A stretch of 23,136 nucleotides of DNA, taken from NCBI GenBank assembly GCA_003339415.1, contig PDHQ01000453.1, forward strand, positions 1-23,136, in the 5' to 3' direction. The notes under the pieces were generated by a model. The model was given only the letters and a program-made list of their open reading frames with translations. It was not told the DNA's origin and ran no database searches. Of the stretch, positions 1-8,179 are shown one piece after another. The position numbers and the translations under genes were made by a program. The first letter of the stretch is position 1, and each line of letters begins with the position of its first letter. This DNA comes from Ophiocordyceps camponoti-saundersi (nom. inval.). Its lineage: Eukaryota > Ascomycota > Sordariomycetes > Hypocreales > Ophiocordycipitaceae.

Positions 1-330
1 TCCTTTTTATATAGAGAGAGGTAAATAATAGAGGCCTCCCTTTATTATAGCTGTTACTATAAGCTTATTTTTAAGGTTATATAAAGAGAGTATATTATTA
101 TTTATAATAGTAATTGTTTTCTTTAAGCAGGACTAGCTTATAATATTAACGCCTAATTCGGGTATAAAAAAGCAGTCTTTTAATATAGACTTTTTATCTA
201 AGCTAGGGAATTTAAATATTAAGTCCCCGGACCTATAAACCTTAATATAAGATGCTTTACCCTAGTTAACTCTAGTATTTATATCTTTATAATTAGATAA
301 TAAAGCTTTATCTATAATAATATACTTTAT

Positions 331-342
331 TGCACCTATGTT
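331..342 (-). other. Degenerate retropepsin active site (NIGA)
   Basis: Retroelement aspartic proteases carry D-S/T-G-A. This position reads Asn-Ile-Gly-Ala in the polyprotein frame. GAC/GAT to AAC/AAT and ACA to ATA are both single G-to-A or C-to-T transitions, so the catalytic Asp was lost by the same process that made the stops. The flanks (YTYFI before, LLSNY after) fit copia proteases. Confidence 0.75.
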
Positions 343-774
343 ATGTATAAAATACGTGTATTTTTTACTATCTAAAGAGCTATCTATATATAAAGATTAT
401 ATTTTTAGCAGTATTTGCTATATAGCGTTATAAGAAGTCTTTAAAGCTCCTATAAAATTATTAGAGTTATTTATAGCGTTGTTTGTTATATTATAGCATA
501 CCTTAGCCTCTGATTTATCTTCTTCTTTAGCATTAGAGTCTGTTTCTACTGCCTTTCCGGGCGTAGGGGCCGAAGGAATATCTATTTCTATAGGTGCCGT
601 ATCTATATCTGTTATTATAAAGATTTTCTTCGGTTTATCGGCTTCTATAGGCTTTATATCTAAAGAGCCGAAGGTACCGTGGCTTTTCCGTAGAGGCTTC
701 TTTAAGGGCTTCTTTGTTACCCTATTTTCCTTAGGCTTAAAGCCTTTAGGGGCCTTTTCCGGGTAAAGGAAATA

Positions 775-816
775 GCAGTCCTTATCGAAGTGCCCGGGGA
801 GTTTATAGTAGGCATA
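775..816 (-). other. Degenerate CCHC zinc knuckle in gag
   Basis: The nucleocapsid knuckle has spacing C-x2-C-x4-H-x4-C. Here the His (codon 790-792) and last Cys (775-777) are intact, together with the Gly before His. Both first Cys positions (814-816 and 805-807) read TAT Tyr. TGT to TAT is a G-to-A change in a TpG context, exactly a RIP product. The spacing makes the identification firm; RNA binding would be lost. Confidence 0.85.
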
Positions 817-1601
817 TTTAAAAGCCTTTTTCTGTTTTTTCTAAGGTTTCTTCGTAGCTAAAAAGGCTTGAGCCTCTTCCTCCGGGTTATTAGACTTATA
901 GCGTTTAGCTTCGTCTAGTATATTAGCAAATAACTTGCCTAGATTATAAGACCCTTCGTTGTTTCGTAGGTCTTGAGTTATATGCGTTATAAAGCCCTGA
1001 AAAGGCTCTGAAAGGTTATTTAAAACCCACGTTATAAGGACTATTTTAGGAATTATAATATCCCTAGCTTTAAGCTCTTCCTAGATAGCTTTAGTACGAT
1101 TTAGGTAGTCCTCTATATTATAAGGCGTAGCCTTGCCTATTTCTAGCAGTTCCTTAGTTAAAAGGAAATTACTAGTAAAAGAAACGGGGTTATAAAAGTC
1201 CTTAAGCTTATCCTAGGCCTCTATTACAGAGCGTAGGTGTATTATCTAGGTGAGGGGCCTATTTTTAAGCTGAAGCCTTATAAGGGCTAAAGCCTCCTCT
1301 GTTTTATTATAGGCTATAGTGCCTAGAGCCCCCTGAAGTTTTTCCCTAATTAAAAGGGAGTCCATTCTCAAAGCCTAGTGCGTATAATTGGCTAAGCCTG
1401 AAAGCTTTGCAAAAAGGTATTTTTCAGCGTTGCTTATGATTAGTCGATGAGGGAATTTTTTGAGGAAAAGTGGGTCTGATAGCTAAAAAGCGCCGAAGAA
1501 AAGAATTCGAAAGAGGTAATTTGAGGTGTGGAAATGTGAGAGGAAGGGGGTGAAAAAGAGGATTGAAATATAAAGGTATCCCGAGTCAGTAAGCTGAACC
1601 C

Positions 1602-1613
1602 GGGCTCATAACC
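1602..1613 (-). other. Candidate retrotransposon primer-binding site for half-tRNA initiator Met
   Basis: The plus strand reads GGGCTCATAACC, the anticodon stem-loop sequence of eukaryotic initiator tRNA-Met, so the minus strand GGTTATGAGCCC would pair with it. Copia elements are known to prime from an internal (5'-half) fragment of this tRNA rather than from its 3' end. Position, just inside the expected 5' LTR and 165 bases before gag, fits. Confidence 0.7.
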
Positions 1614-1662
1614 TCAAAAGGTTATACATAGTGGAAATAAATAGTGACGGATTGGGAAAAAA

Positions 1663-1701
1663 TATCACGTGATAGAGTGAGAAGAGAGGTATCACGTGAT
1701 A
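1663..1701. promoter_or_regulatory. Twin TATCACGTGATA palindromes (E-box type)
   Basis: Two identical perfect 12-bp palindromes at 1663-1674 and 1690-1701, starts 27 bp apart. The CACGTG core is the classic site for bHLH factors (Cbf1/USF-like). They lie between the TATA box and the primer-binding site of the copia element, so they may act on its transcription. Binding is inferred from the motif only. Confidence 0.6.
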
Positions 1702-1802
1702 GTTAAATAGAGGAAAAAGATAAAGAATTGGAGGCAGGAGAGGTGATTGAATTGTGAGTGTGAGATGATGATACTATACAAGTAGGTGGGAAAACCCTCC
1801 TT

Positions 1803-1810
1803 CTTTTATA
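1803..1810 (-). promoter_or_regulatory. Probable LTR TATA box
   Basis: TATAAAAG on the minus strand, about 370 bases upstream of the gag start and upstream of the primer-binding site, where an LTR promoter is expected. It lies in a stretch that is not AT-saturated, so it is more meaningful than the many TATA-like strings after base 2150. Confidence 0.5.
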
Positions 1811-2000
1811 GACAATTTCTCAGTAACGAAGGTACTTTCTAAGATACTTCTAAGTCCTCGGATATAGTACTCTGACGTAGCTGTAAGACCTTCCTTTCCC
1901 CTTGTTTGTAGGTATTTTCCTTCTTTTGTTATTTAACTTAGAAGATCGAGGATTTGCGGTGAGACTTGTGTGTGATGCACACGATCGAGGCTTGTGCGCG

Positions 2001-2123
2001 CGCTTGGGCCGCGTACGCTTAGGCCCTGTAAGCGCTGTACGTGAGACCCTATAAGCGCTATGTGACAGGCGCTATAAGGCCTATGCGATAGGCGTTATAG
2101 GGTATGTGCGTGCGCTATAGTGG
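2001..2123. repeat. Degenerate GC-rich tandem repeat, 23-bp spacing
   Basis: Related units start at 2024 (CCCTGTAAGCGC), 2047 (CCCTATAAGCGC), 2070 (CGCTATAAGGCC) and 2093 (CGTTATAGGGT), exactly 23 bp apart, with weaker relatives at 2001 and about 2113. The stretch is rich in CpG and TpG and lies at the edge of the RIP-saturated block. It carries small inverted repeats such as AAGCGCT and GGGCCC. It could be the U3 end of the copia LTR or an unrelated minisatellite. Confidence 0.6.
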
Positions 2124-2130
2124 GCCCTAG

Positions 2131-2451
2131 TGTGTACGGCTTATTCCTCTTTTATACTATATATCTCAGGCTATATTATAGGCTTATTTCTTATCCGATT
2201 AAGATAAGAAAATATACATTATATAGCGTTTTAAAAGGGCTTTAATATAATATAAATATTGCCTTATAAAACTTGCTTAAAGTATTTATAAATAATTATA
2301 TAAGCCTATTATAGCTGTATTTTTATATTTACTCTTATAAAACGAAAGCTTATAGTTTAGGAACTTACCTTAGGGAGTATCTACTTAGGAAGGATAGCCT
2401 AATATAGCCTCGATTAGCCTCGGCTATTAACGGCGTAATAATTAACCTAGC
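2131..2451. other. Transition zone with no gene seen
   Basis: Over about 200 bases the sequence passes from mixed composition into RIP-saturated sequence; the last clustered CpA/TpG are near 2170-2315. A short imperfect repeat of the type GATTAGCCTCGGCTATTA occurs at about 2407-2430. No coding signal was found. Confidence 0.5.
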
Positions 2452-2510
2452 GGATTATTAGCGTAATAAACTGCCTACTACCTAGCGGTAAATTATTTAG
2501 ACTTAGGCTA

Positions 2511-2541
2511 GGGGGGGGGGGGGGGGGGGGGGGGGTGGCGT

Positions 2542-2576
<35 letters not shown>
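2511..2576 (+). repeat. Long homopolymer G tract
   Basis: 25 G, then TGGCGT, then 35 G. It is flanked by RIP-saturated sequence. Such a tract could fold as G-quadruplex DNA, but length in homopolymers is also a frequent assembly or sequencing error, so the exact length is uncertain. Confidence 0.9.
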
Positions 2577-2577
<1 letters not shown>

Positions 2578-3095
2578 AGCTAATAAGACGACTATTCTTA
2601 AAACTAATAAGCTATTAGCGTAAGGGATATTACTACCTAGTAGCGGATTATTAGCGTAGTAAACTACTTATATCTTAAGAGTAAAAAGTATCTTTACCCT
2701 TTACCCTCCTCCCTCCTCCTCCTCCTAAGTATTATCTCCCCCTTTTCTTCCCCCCTTCCTTAGCTTATTATAACCTATTATCTACTATTAAAGTAAAAAG
2801 TATCCTTACCCTCCTAAAGCCCCTAAAAACCCCTATCGTAAACCGACCCTATCTTACCGTAGTTCGAAACCCTTAGAGTATAATACCTAAAAAAATAACT
2901 TATTAAAGTCTAAAAGTCTTAAGGAAGATAGGGACTTTTAGTAAAATAAATATAACTAAACGCACCCTTTTCTAGTTAGCCTCTTTACTTATATATCGAA
3001 ACTTAATATAGGAGTTAGTAACGGTATAGCTATTATTCGAAAAGCCTAATAATACCCCGACTAAAAAGGTATTATAGCGAAGATTACGGAATTCG

Positions 3096-3260
3096 ATAAA
3101 TTTAAGGTAATAGCCCTTTCTTAACTTTACCTCCGCCCAAGCTACTACCCGAAGAATATATAACGAGGAAGATAACTACTACTAAAGGAAGGAGGATAAG
3201 TTATTAAACTATATCGCCCGCCTTTTTACTATCTACCTTTACCGCGTAAAGTATAAGTAA
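3096..3260 (+). pseudogene. Possible HTH fragment of a pogo/Fot-type transposase, very degraded
   Basis: In the frame with codon 3192-3194, the plus strand reads EDKLLNYIARL after a TAA at 3183. This resembles the EE-x2-L-x2-WI-x2-L pattern of the CENP-B-type helix-turn-helix that starts fungal pogo transposases, with Trp replaced by Tyr. The match is short, and neighbouring frame assignment is unclear. It is weakly supported by the transposase-like tail at 4943-5263. Confidence 0.2.
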
Positions 3261-3604
3261 GCGGATTACCTACGCGGACTAAGATTATCTATATAGTAGA
3301 TTATTAGCGTAGTAGATTTAAATTATTAGCGTAATAAACTATCCGCTTATATCCTAAAATTCCGGATTATCTAAATTAGATTATTAGCATAATAAATTAC
3401 TATGCGGATTATTAATATAATAGATAGCTATATAGATTATCCGCGTAGTAAATTATTAGCGTAGTAAATTTAGATTATTAGCATAGTAAATTATCGGCGT
3501 AGTAGTTAGCTTATCTAAATTAGATTATCGGCGTAGTAAACTATCCGCTTACTTTTCTCTTCCTTTTTTAGCTATTAGGGCTTCTACTAATATTTATAAG
3601 TTAC

Positions 3605-3853
3605 GGATTATTAGCGTAGTAAACTCCTAAGTAAAAGCTTTAAAAATCTAAGGATAGATTATAGCTAATAAAAGCTATAATATTAGTAAGGAAACGCCGA
3701 GAAAGACTCTATTACTAGCTATAGCTAAGGATTATTAATATAATAAACTTTTAAAAAGTAGAAATCTAAAGATAGATCGCAGCTAATAAAAGCTATAATA
3801 TTAGCGAGAAAACGTAGAGGAAAACTCTATTAGGATTATTAGTATAATAAACT
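3605..3853 (+). repeat. Tandem duplication of a ~118-bp unit bounded by 21-bp motifs
   Basis: The block starting AAATCTAAGGATAGATTA at 3644 recurs as AAATCTAAAGATAGATCG at 3762, and both continue through GCTAATAAAAGCTATAATA and end at ACTCTATTA. The 21-bp motif sits at each boundary (3605, 3729, 3833), so the motif is part of the duplicated unit or marks its ends. Confidence 0.75.
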
Positions 3854-4162
3854 CCTAAAAAGTAAGGGTACCTTTATAGTGCCTATTCTATATTTAGTTT
3901 TTAAGAATAACGAATAGTTATACCGTATAGCTATATAAGGACTAGGACGTGGTTAAATCTAATATAACGGATAAAGACTTATACTAGCTATAGCTAAGGA
4001 TTATTAGCGTAGTAAACTCCTAAAAAGCGAGAGTACCTATATAGTGCTTATTATATATCCGGTCTCTAAGAATAATAAATAGTTATACCGTATAGCTACG
4101 TAAAGACCGGGATATAGTTAAATTTAATATAATAGATAAAAACTAATATAACGGATAAAGAT
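3833..4162 (+). repeat. Direct tandem duplication, 165-bp unit
   Basis: Two copies, 3833-3997 and 3998-4162, each starting with the 21-bp motif followed by CTCCTAAAAAG. Shared interior landmarks include AATAGTTATACCGTATAGCTA. Differences are mostly C/T and A/G, so the duplication occurred before RIP or each copy was mutated separately afterwards. Confidence 0.8.
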
Positions 4163-4287
4163 TTATTTTTCCTTTATAAAAAGCGTAAAGCTACCGCTAT
4201 TTAAAAGTTTAAGATAATATATAAGATCGATAAGATTAAGGAAGTACCTTATTACTTACTAAGCTTAGATTACTATTCTAAATAATA

Positions 4288-4304
4288 GCGTATATTATAT
4301 ACGC
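4288..4304. repeat. Perfect inverted repeat
   Basis: GCGTATAT-T-ATATACGC, 8-bp arms around one base. It stands alone in RIP-saturated sequence and I can assign no role. Confidence 0.7.
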
Positions 4305-4500
4305 CTTTTTTATTCCTAAAGCCGGCGCTACCGCGCTTAATATTATATTTTTCGAAGTAGCGGCCGAAATAATATAAGCTAAGTTCTCGCTTAATATTAT
4401 CGTACTAAAGATTAAACTTAAATTAAGGGATTATCCGCGTCGTAAATTACTTACCTAGGTAGCGTTAAAAATAAAGAGTTTTTATTAGCTTACGCCCTTA

Positions 4501-4757
4501 AAGGATTTAAACCCTTTTAATATTATAGCTTTTAATATTACTACTTTTAGTATTATAGCTTTTAGTATTATAGCCTCTTATCGTAACGCGTTAGTTTCTA
4601 TAACCTTATTATAGCTATCGCTTCTAGCTATTACTATAAATACTTACCTAATAGCTATAGCTAACTTTATAGGGAATTTAAACCCCTCCGGTAATAAGGG
4701 ATTTAAACCCTTTTAGTTATAAGGGATTTAAACCCCTTCGGTATTATCGCTTTTAGT
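4501..4757 (+). repeat. 15-bp tandem array and GGGATTTAAACCC repeats
   Basis: Four exact-length 15-bp units of the type TTTTAGTATTATAGC occupy 4515-4574 without gaps, and related TTTTAGTATTATT sequence recurs near 4744. A second motif, AAGGGATTTAAACCCCTT-like, occurs at about 4502, 4671, 4697 and 4721, the last two spaced 24 bases. Its centre TTTAAA makes it near-palindromic. A 15-bp period would keep frame in a coding sequence, but no frame here is convincing. Confidence 0.75.
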
Positions 4758-4942
4758 ATTATTATCGTAAATAGTATATCCGTCGCTATTAAGATAGATA
4801 GGTAAAAAGCTACTAAATATATAATATACTAAAAAATATAGCTATTACTAGCGATAGCTAAGGATTATTAGCGTAGTAAACTGCTAAATAAATAGCTACT
4901 AAATATTTAATACTTATAGCTAGCCCGTAGCTATATTAATTA

Positions 4943-5263
4943 AAGTTTCTAGCAGCTAATAATAAATTAGAGGCTAAACTATAAACTTATATACGATATC
5001 TTATAAAAAGTACCTTAAAAGCTTAGTTAACGCTTAGCTTTTTTAGAAAAGTAATAAAGAATATAATATAAAAGGCTAAGAATAGTACCTCTAATAATAA
5101 GGCTATAAATAGTGCCTAACTACCTTATAAACTAGCTAAAAGATAAAAGCGTATACTTAGATACGAGTAGCGGTAAAGAGGCTTAAGAGGTAAAGGGTAT
5201 AATAGCGTAGAAAGCGTAAAGGGTAAAGGGTATAAGTAGCTAGGTAGGGGCAAGTATAATTAA
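4943..5263 (+). pseudogene. Probable C-terminal tail of a pogo/Fot-type DDE transposase, RIP-damaged
   Basis: One frame of 106 codons from 4943 to a TAA at 5261-5263 has eight internal TAA/TAG stops, each explainable as former CAA or CAG. Reading past them gives KFLAANNKLEAKL, then FRKVIKNII, KAKNSTSNNKAINSA, and a strongly basic end including RGLRGKGYNS and GRGKYN. A leucine/alanine helix followed by a basic, Gln-rich tail is the usual C-terminus of fungal pogo-family transposases. The catalytic DDE domain was not found upstream, where the 21-bp motif array lies. The terminal TAA may be the native stop. Recognition rests on general character and not on a diagnostic motif, so another transposon protein is possible. 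Confidence 0.4.
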
Positions 5264-5972
5264 ATATATTTATCGCCGAAAGTAGTAATTAAGTAAATCT
5301 AAAAAAAAAAACCCGCTAATTAGATAAGTAGAATATTAGCTAGCTTAGCTAATTAGCGCTTTATATTTCTATAAAACTAATATAGTTTATAAAGTTAATA
5401 TTTAAATTATAAAAATAATATATATTATAATATTATATCTAAGCGTTAGACTACCTATATAAGTAACTATAGCGTACTTTATAAATCTTATTATTATTAT
5501 ATAATTTATATTTATAATAATATTATAAAAAAAAATCTTTATTAAAATATAAATATATATTTAACTAGCACTTATATAAAGGTAATAATTACTACTAGTC
5601 TTGCAGCCCCCTATAGCTTCCTAATAAGGTATATATAAGTAATAAAATATACTAATTAATAGCTTTATAAGATAAATTAATATTGCCCTAATTATTAATA
5701 TAAAGTTTTAGAGTAACGCTCTTTTAATTACCTAATTACGGATTATATCTAATTATATTATTAGATAAATATAACCCCTCGCTTATTAGCTTTCGGAAAT
5801 ATATATATCTTTTCCTATTTTCTTATTACTTCTTTTATAGTTAATAATATTATTAAGGTTAGAGTTAATATCGATATCTTCGTATCCCTTAAGCGAGATA
5901 ATTAGTCCTAATTTAGCGGATAGTATTAGATTTTTATTATAACTACTTACTTTCTTAAGTAGAAAAAGGGCA
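5264..5972. other. RIP-saturated sequence, no gene seen
   Basis: About 700 bases with an A tract near 5301 and very AT-rich stretches around 5380-5560. No open frame or recognisable motif on either strand. Confidence 0.6.
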
Positions 5973-6263
5973 CTTTAGCGGGGGAAAAAGGATACCCTAA
6001 GTAAGCGTAGTAAATACCTAAGGGGCGTAACTTCTTAGGTAACTATAGTTTTTAACTAATATAAGGGGGGGTTTTTAGCTTTAAAAGGAAGAGCCGGATA
6101 GTAATTCTCTATCGGGAAAATAATAAGGAGTCGGTTTTCTATATAAAAATAGGAGAGGAAAAAATAAAAAAGACGAAAACTATTTAATTAAATACTAAAA
6201 ACTTTAAAATAAGTATTTAAATTAGTAATTTATAATTTAAAAGTATAAAGTTTAAAATATAAG
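5973..6263 (+). mobile_element. LTR-like repeat, copy 1 (5' part only)
   Basis: Starts at CTTTAGCGGGGGAAAAAGG and is closely matched by 13155-13440. Shared landmarks in order: GATACC..TAAGTAAGCGTAGTA, AACTAATATAAGG, GAGCCGGATA, AATAATAAGGAGTCGGTTTT, CTATATAAAAATAGG (TATA-like), ATTTAATTAA and AAGTTTAAAAT. The similarity stops at about 6263, so the 3' half present in copies 2 and 3 is missing here. Confidence 0.7.
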
Positions 6264-8179
6264 GTTAGTAGGTATCTTTTTAGCTTCTTCGTTAATAGAA
6301 AAGATAGCTTAATATCTCTTTATAAGGAATTCCTATAGCTATAATAACTTTTAATAATACCTGCGAGTTTAAAAGCGAGGCGATTAAGGCCTTAGACGAG
6401 AAAATAGCCTCGTTTTACCTTATTCGCCCTTATATAATTTATAGGAGAACGGCCTTATAGAGAGGGCTAGCAAGACCTTATTAATAATAGCGAGGGCTAA
6501 TTACCTATATATAAAGCCTCCCGTAATCTTATAGCTATAATATATTAACTTATCCTTAGAAGCTAGTTAATACTTTTAGTCCCTATTTTACGTTACCCCC
6601 TAATATTCTCTTTAGCTAATTACTTACTTTTAAGTTTAATTATTAAACCGTAGCGGTTTACCTTTTTTACGTTCCTCTCTTCGATTTATATATTTACCCT
6701 CCTTCTCCTCCTTACTATCTAATAGCGGTATAGTAAGGGAAAATAAGTACCTTAAAAGAGTAAAATCGCTATACTTAATTTTACCTAAGTATAACTATCT
6801 ATCTAGAAAGGATTAGGGATAGGGGCCGGGGTTATATAATTTCTCCCTTTATTTATACTTTTATTATAAAGCGTTATACCTCTTAACTAGCTACCTTATA
6901 TTATTAAGCGTAGCTATTATAAATCTATAATAAACTATTTTATTATTTACTACCTAACTTTACTATATATAAGCTTTATTACGCTTTTTCTCCCTTCTTA
7001 GGTTTTTAGCTTTCCTTATTTTATTATATCTTATTAAATCTTATCGCGTCTTACTATAATATATAAACGCCTTAAATATTTATAATCGATACTAATATTA
7101 TTATTTTCCTAATTCCCTTAGCGATTTATAGCTATATAATAACCTTACCTTCCTTAAAGAAATAGAAATAAACGCCCTTCTTCTCTTTTCTTTTCGTTAG
7201 TATTTCTTTACCGTTTTTATTACCACGCCTTTAATCTACTTTACTATCCTTCTATTTATACGTTTAAGTAAGATACGATATATTCACCTCCCCGTTTCTT
7301 CGGATATAAAACCCCCTTCTTCCTTACTACCCCTTACTTTTTTATATATCTTTATCTAAGCTTAAGCTAATACTTTACCTTACTTTTTTACTTAATATAT
7401 ATTAATATACGCTACCACTATCCTTACCTCTACTATATCTTCTAAGTAATTTATTCCCGAACTCTTTATAACTATTATCTCTCTCCTTTATTAACTTAAA
7501 AAATAATAGAAAATATATTTTATAAAAATCTATAATAACTAAGCTTACTTTACCCGCTTTCTATAATAAGCTAATAAGTCTATTAACTTAACCTTTAATA
7601 TATCTTACCTTACTATATAGTATATTTCTACCTAGCTTACCGCTATAGAGAAAGTTATTATAATAACTAGCTTTTAAGTTATAGCACTTACCTATTATAT
7701 AAATTATATAAAATATTAACCTTATTTTAAAAAAAAAGAAAATTTATAGTTAAAACTAACTAGATATAATAAAATAAAGTTTTAAGATATTTAGGACGCT
7801 ATCTAAGCCGCTTACTATAATCGCCTCCTTTACTCTCTAAACTACCTTCCGCCTTCTACTCTCTAAACTATAATAAATCCTTTTAACGGTATTAACTCCC
7901 CTTAATTTACTCCCTGCTAATAAGAATCTATAGCTAGCTTTAATATCGGCCCTATTTATTATAACTTAGAGACTAGGGAGGTTTAAGATATATTTATAAA
8001 GTTTAGCACTTATATTAGTATTATAACTATATTAGATATAAAATTACTTTAGAATTTATAAAAAAGCCTCTCTTAACGCTTACTTTAAATCTTTTATATT
8101 TATAGGAGCTTAGCTTATATTTTATTTTATAATATAACCTAAGTATTTCGCTTTCCTTTAAGCTTAGATATATTACTTA
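6264..8179. other. RIP-saturated sequence, no assignable gene
   Basis: No element recognised. One short plus-strand segment, 6365-6457, is open for 31 codons before a TAG and reads EFKSEAIKALDEKIASF; its charged, helix-like make-up could be a transposon protein remnant, but I cannot name it. From about 6640 to 7480 the plus strand is rich in TTTAC/CTTAC-type pyrimidine runs. Confidence 0.5.

Larger units (their letters stand above)
1..1437 (-). pseudogene. Ty1/copia-type gag-protease polyprotein remnant, RIP-damaged, truncated by the window edge
   Basis: This is the start of a copia retrotransposon polyprotein: capsid/nucleocapsid, aspartic protease, then the start of the gag-pre-integrase region. 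One reading frame runs through about 479 codons without a frameshift. Seen in order: a copia-gag-like N-terminus (NYTH-stop-ALRM near 1363-1390), a helical gag body, a CCHC zinc knuckle at 775-816, a K/P-rich linker, a protease site NIGA at 331-342, and the stretch PELGVNIIS upstream of 133, typical of copia elements after the protease. Nine in-frame stops occur: TAG at 1375, 1246, 1213, 1081, 841, 418, 262 and 133, and TAA at 397 (plus-strand lowest base). All are explained by TGG, CAG or CAA losing C or G to T or A. The probable start is ATA at 1435-1437, which fits a RIP-mutated ATG; an intact ATG at 1363-1365 lies inside conserved gag sequence. Integrase and reverse transcriptase would lie beyond base 1. 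It cannot encode a working product. Confidence 0.9.
1438..1980 (-). mobile_element. Leader and probable 5' LTR of the copia-type element
   Basis: Sequence upstream of gag on the minus strand. It contains, in transcription order, a TATA box (1803-1810), two CACGTG palindromes (1690-1701 and 1663-1674), a primer-binding site (1602-1613) and about 165 bases of leader to the gag start. CpA and TpG are at normal frequency here, unlike the gag frame and unlike everything after about 2150. I could not fix the LTR ends: no clear TG...CA pair is visible next to the primer-binding site, and the other LTR is outside the window. The right limit given is only the edge of mixed-composition sequence. Confidence 0.55.
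2452..4882. repeat. Dispersed array of a quasi-palindromic 21-bp motif, about 17 copies
   Basis: A motif with core GATTATTAGCGTAGTAAAC recurs on the plus strand in one orientation. Starts: 2452, 2645, 3298, 3320, 3378, 3406, 3434, 3450, 3472, 3488, 3522, 3605, 3729, 3833, 3998, 4428 and 4862. Variation is mainly of the C/T and A/G type expected from RIP (TAGTAA or TAATAA, GCG or GCA), plus a TTATCGGCG/TTATCCGCG form. Copies at 3434-3542 overlap or are spaced 16, 22, 16 and 34 bases. If RIP is reversed, the core becomes near-palindromic (TTGTTG-GCG-CAGCAA). It may be a transposase-binding subterminal repeat or a short mobile palindrome; I do not recognise a named family. Confidence 0.75.

Noticed and set aside
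1363..1365. ATG as the translation start of the gag remnant
   Set aside because: Conserved gag-like sequence (NYTH-stop-ALR) lies upstream in frame, so this is an internal Met.
1602..1613. tRNA gene for initiator Met
   Set aside because: Only the anticodon-arm sequence is present; the other arms of a tRNA are missing. It fits a primer-binding site.
3298..3542. Closely spaced motif copies resembling a CRISPR array
   Set aside because: Spacings are irregular or overlapping, no constant-length unique spacers, no cas genes, and the sequence is of fungal type.
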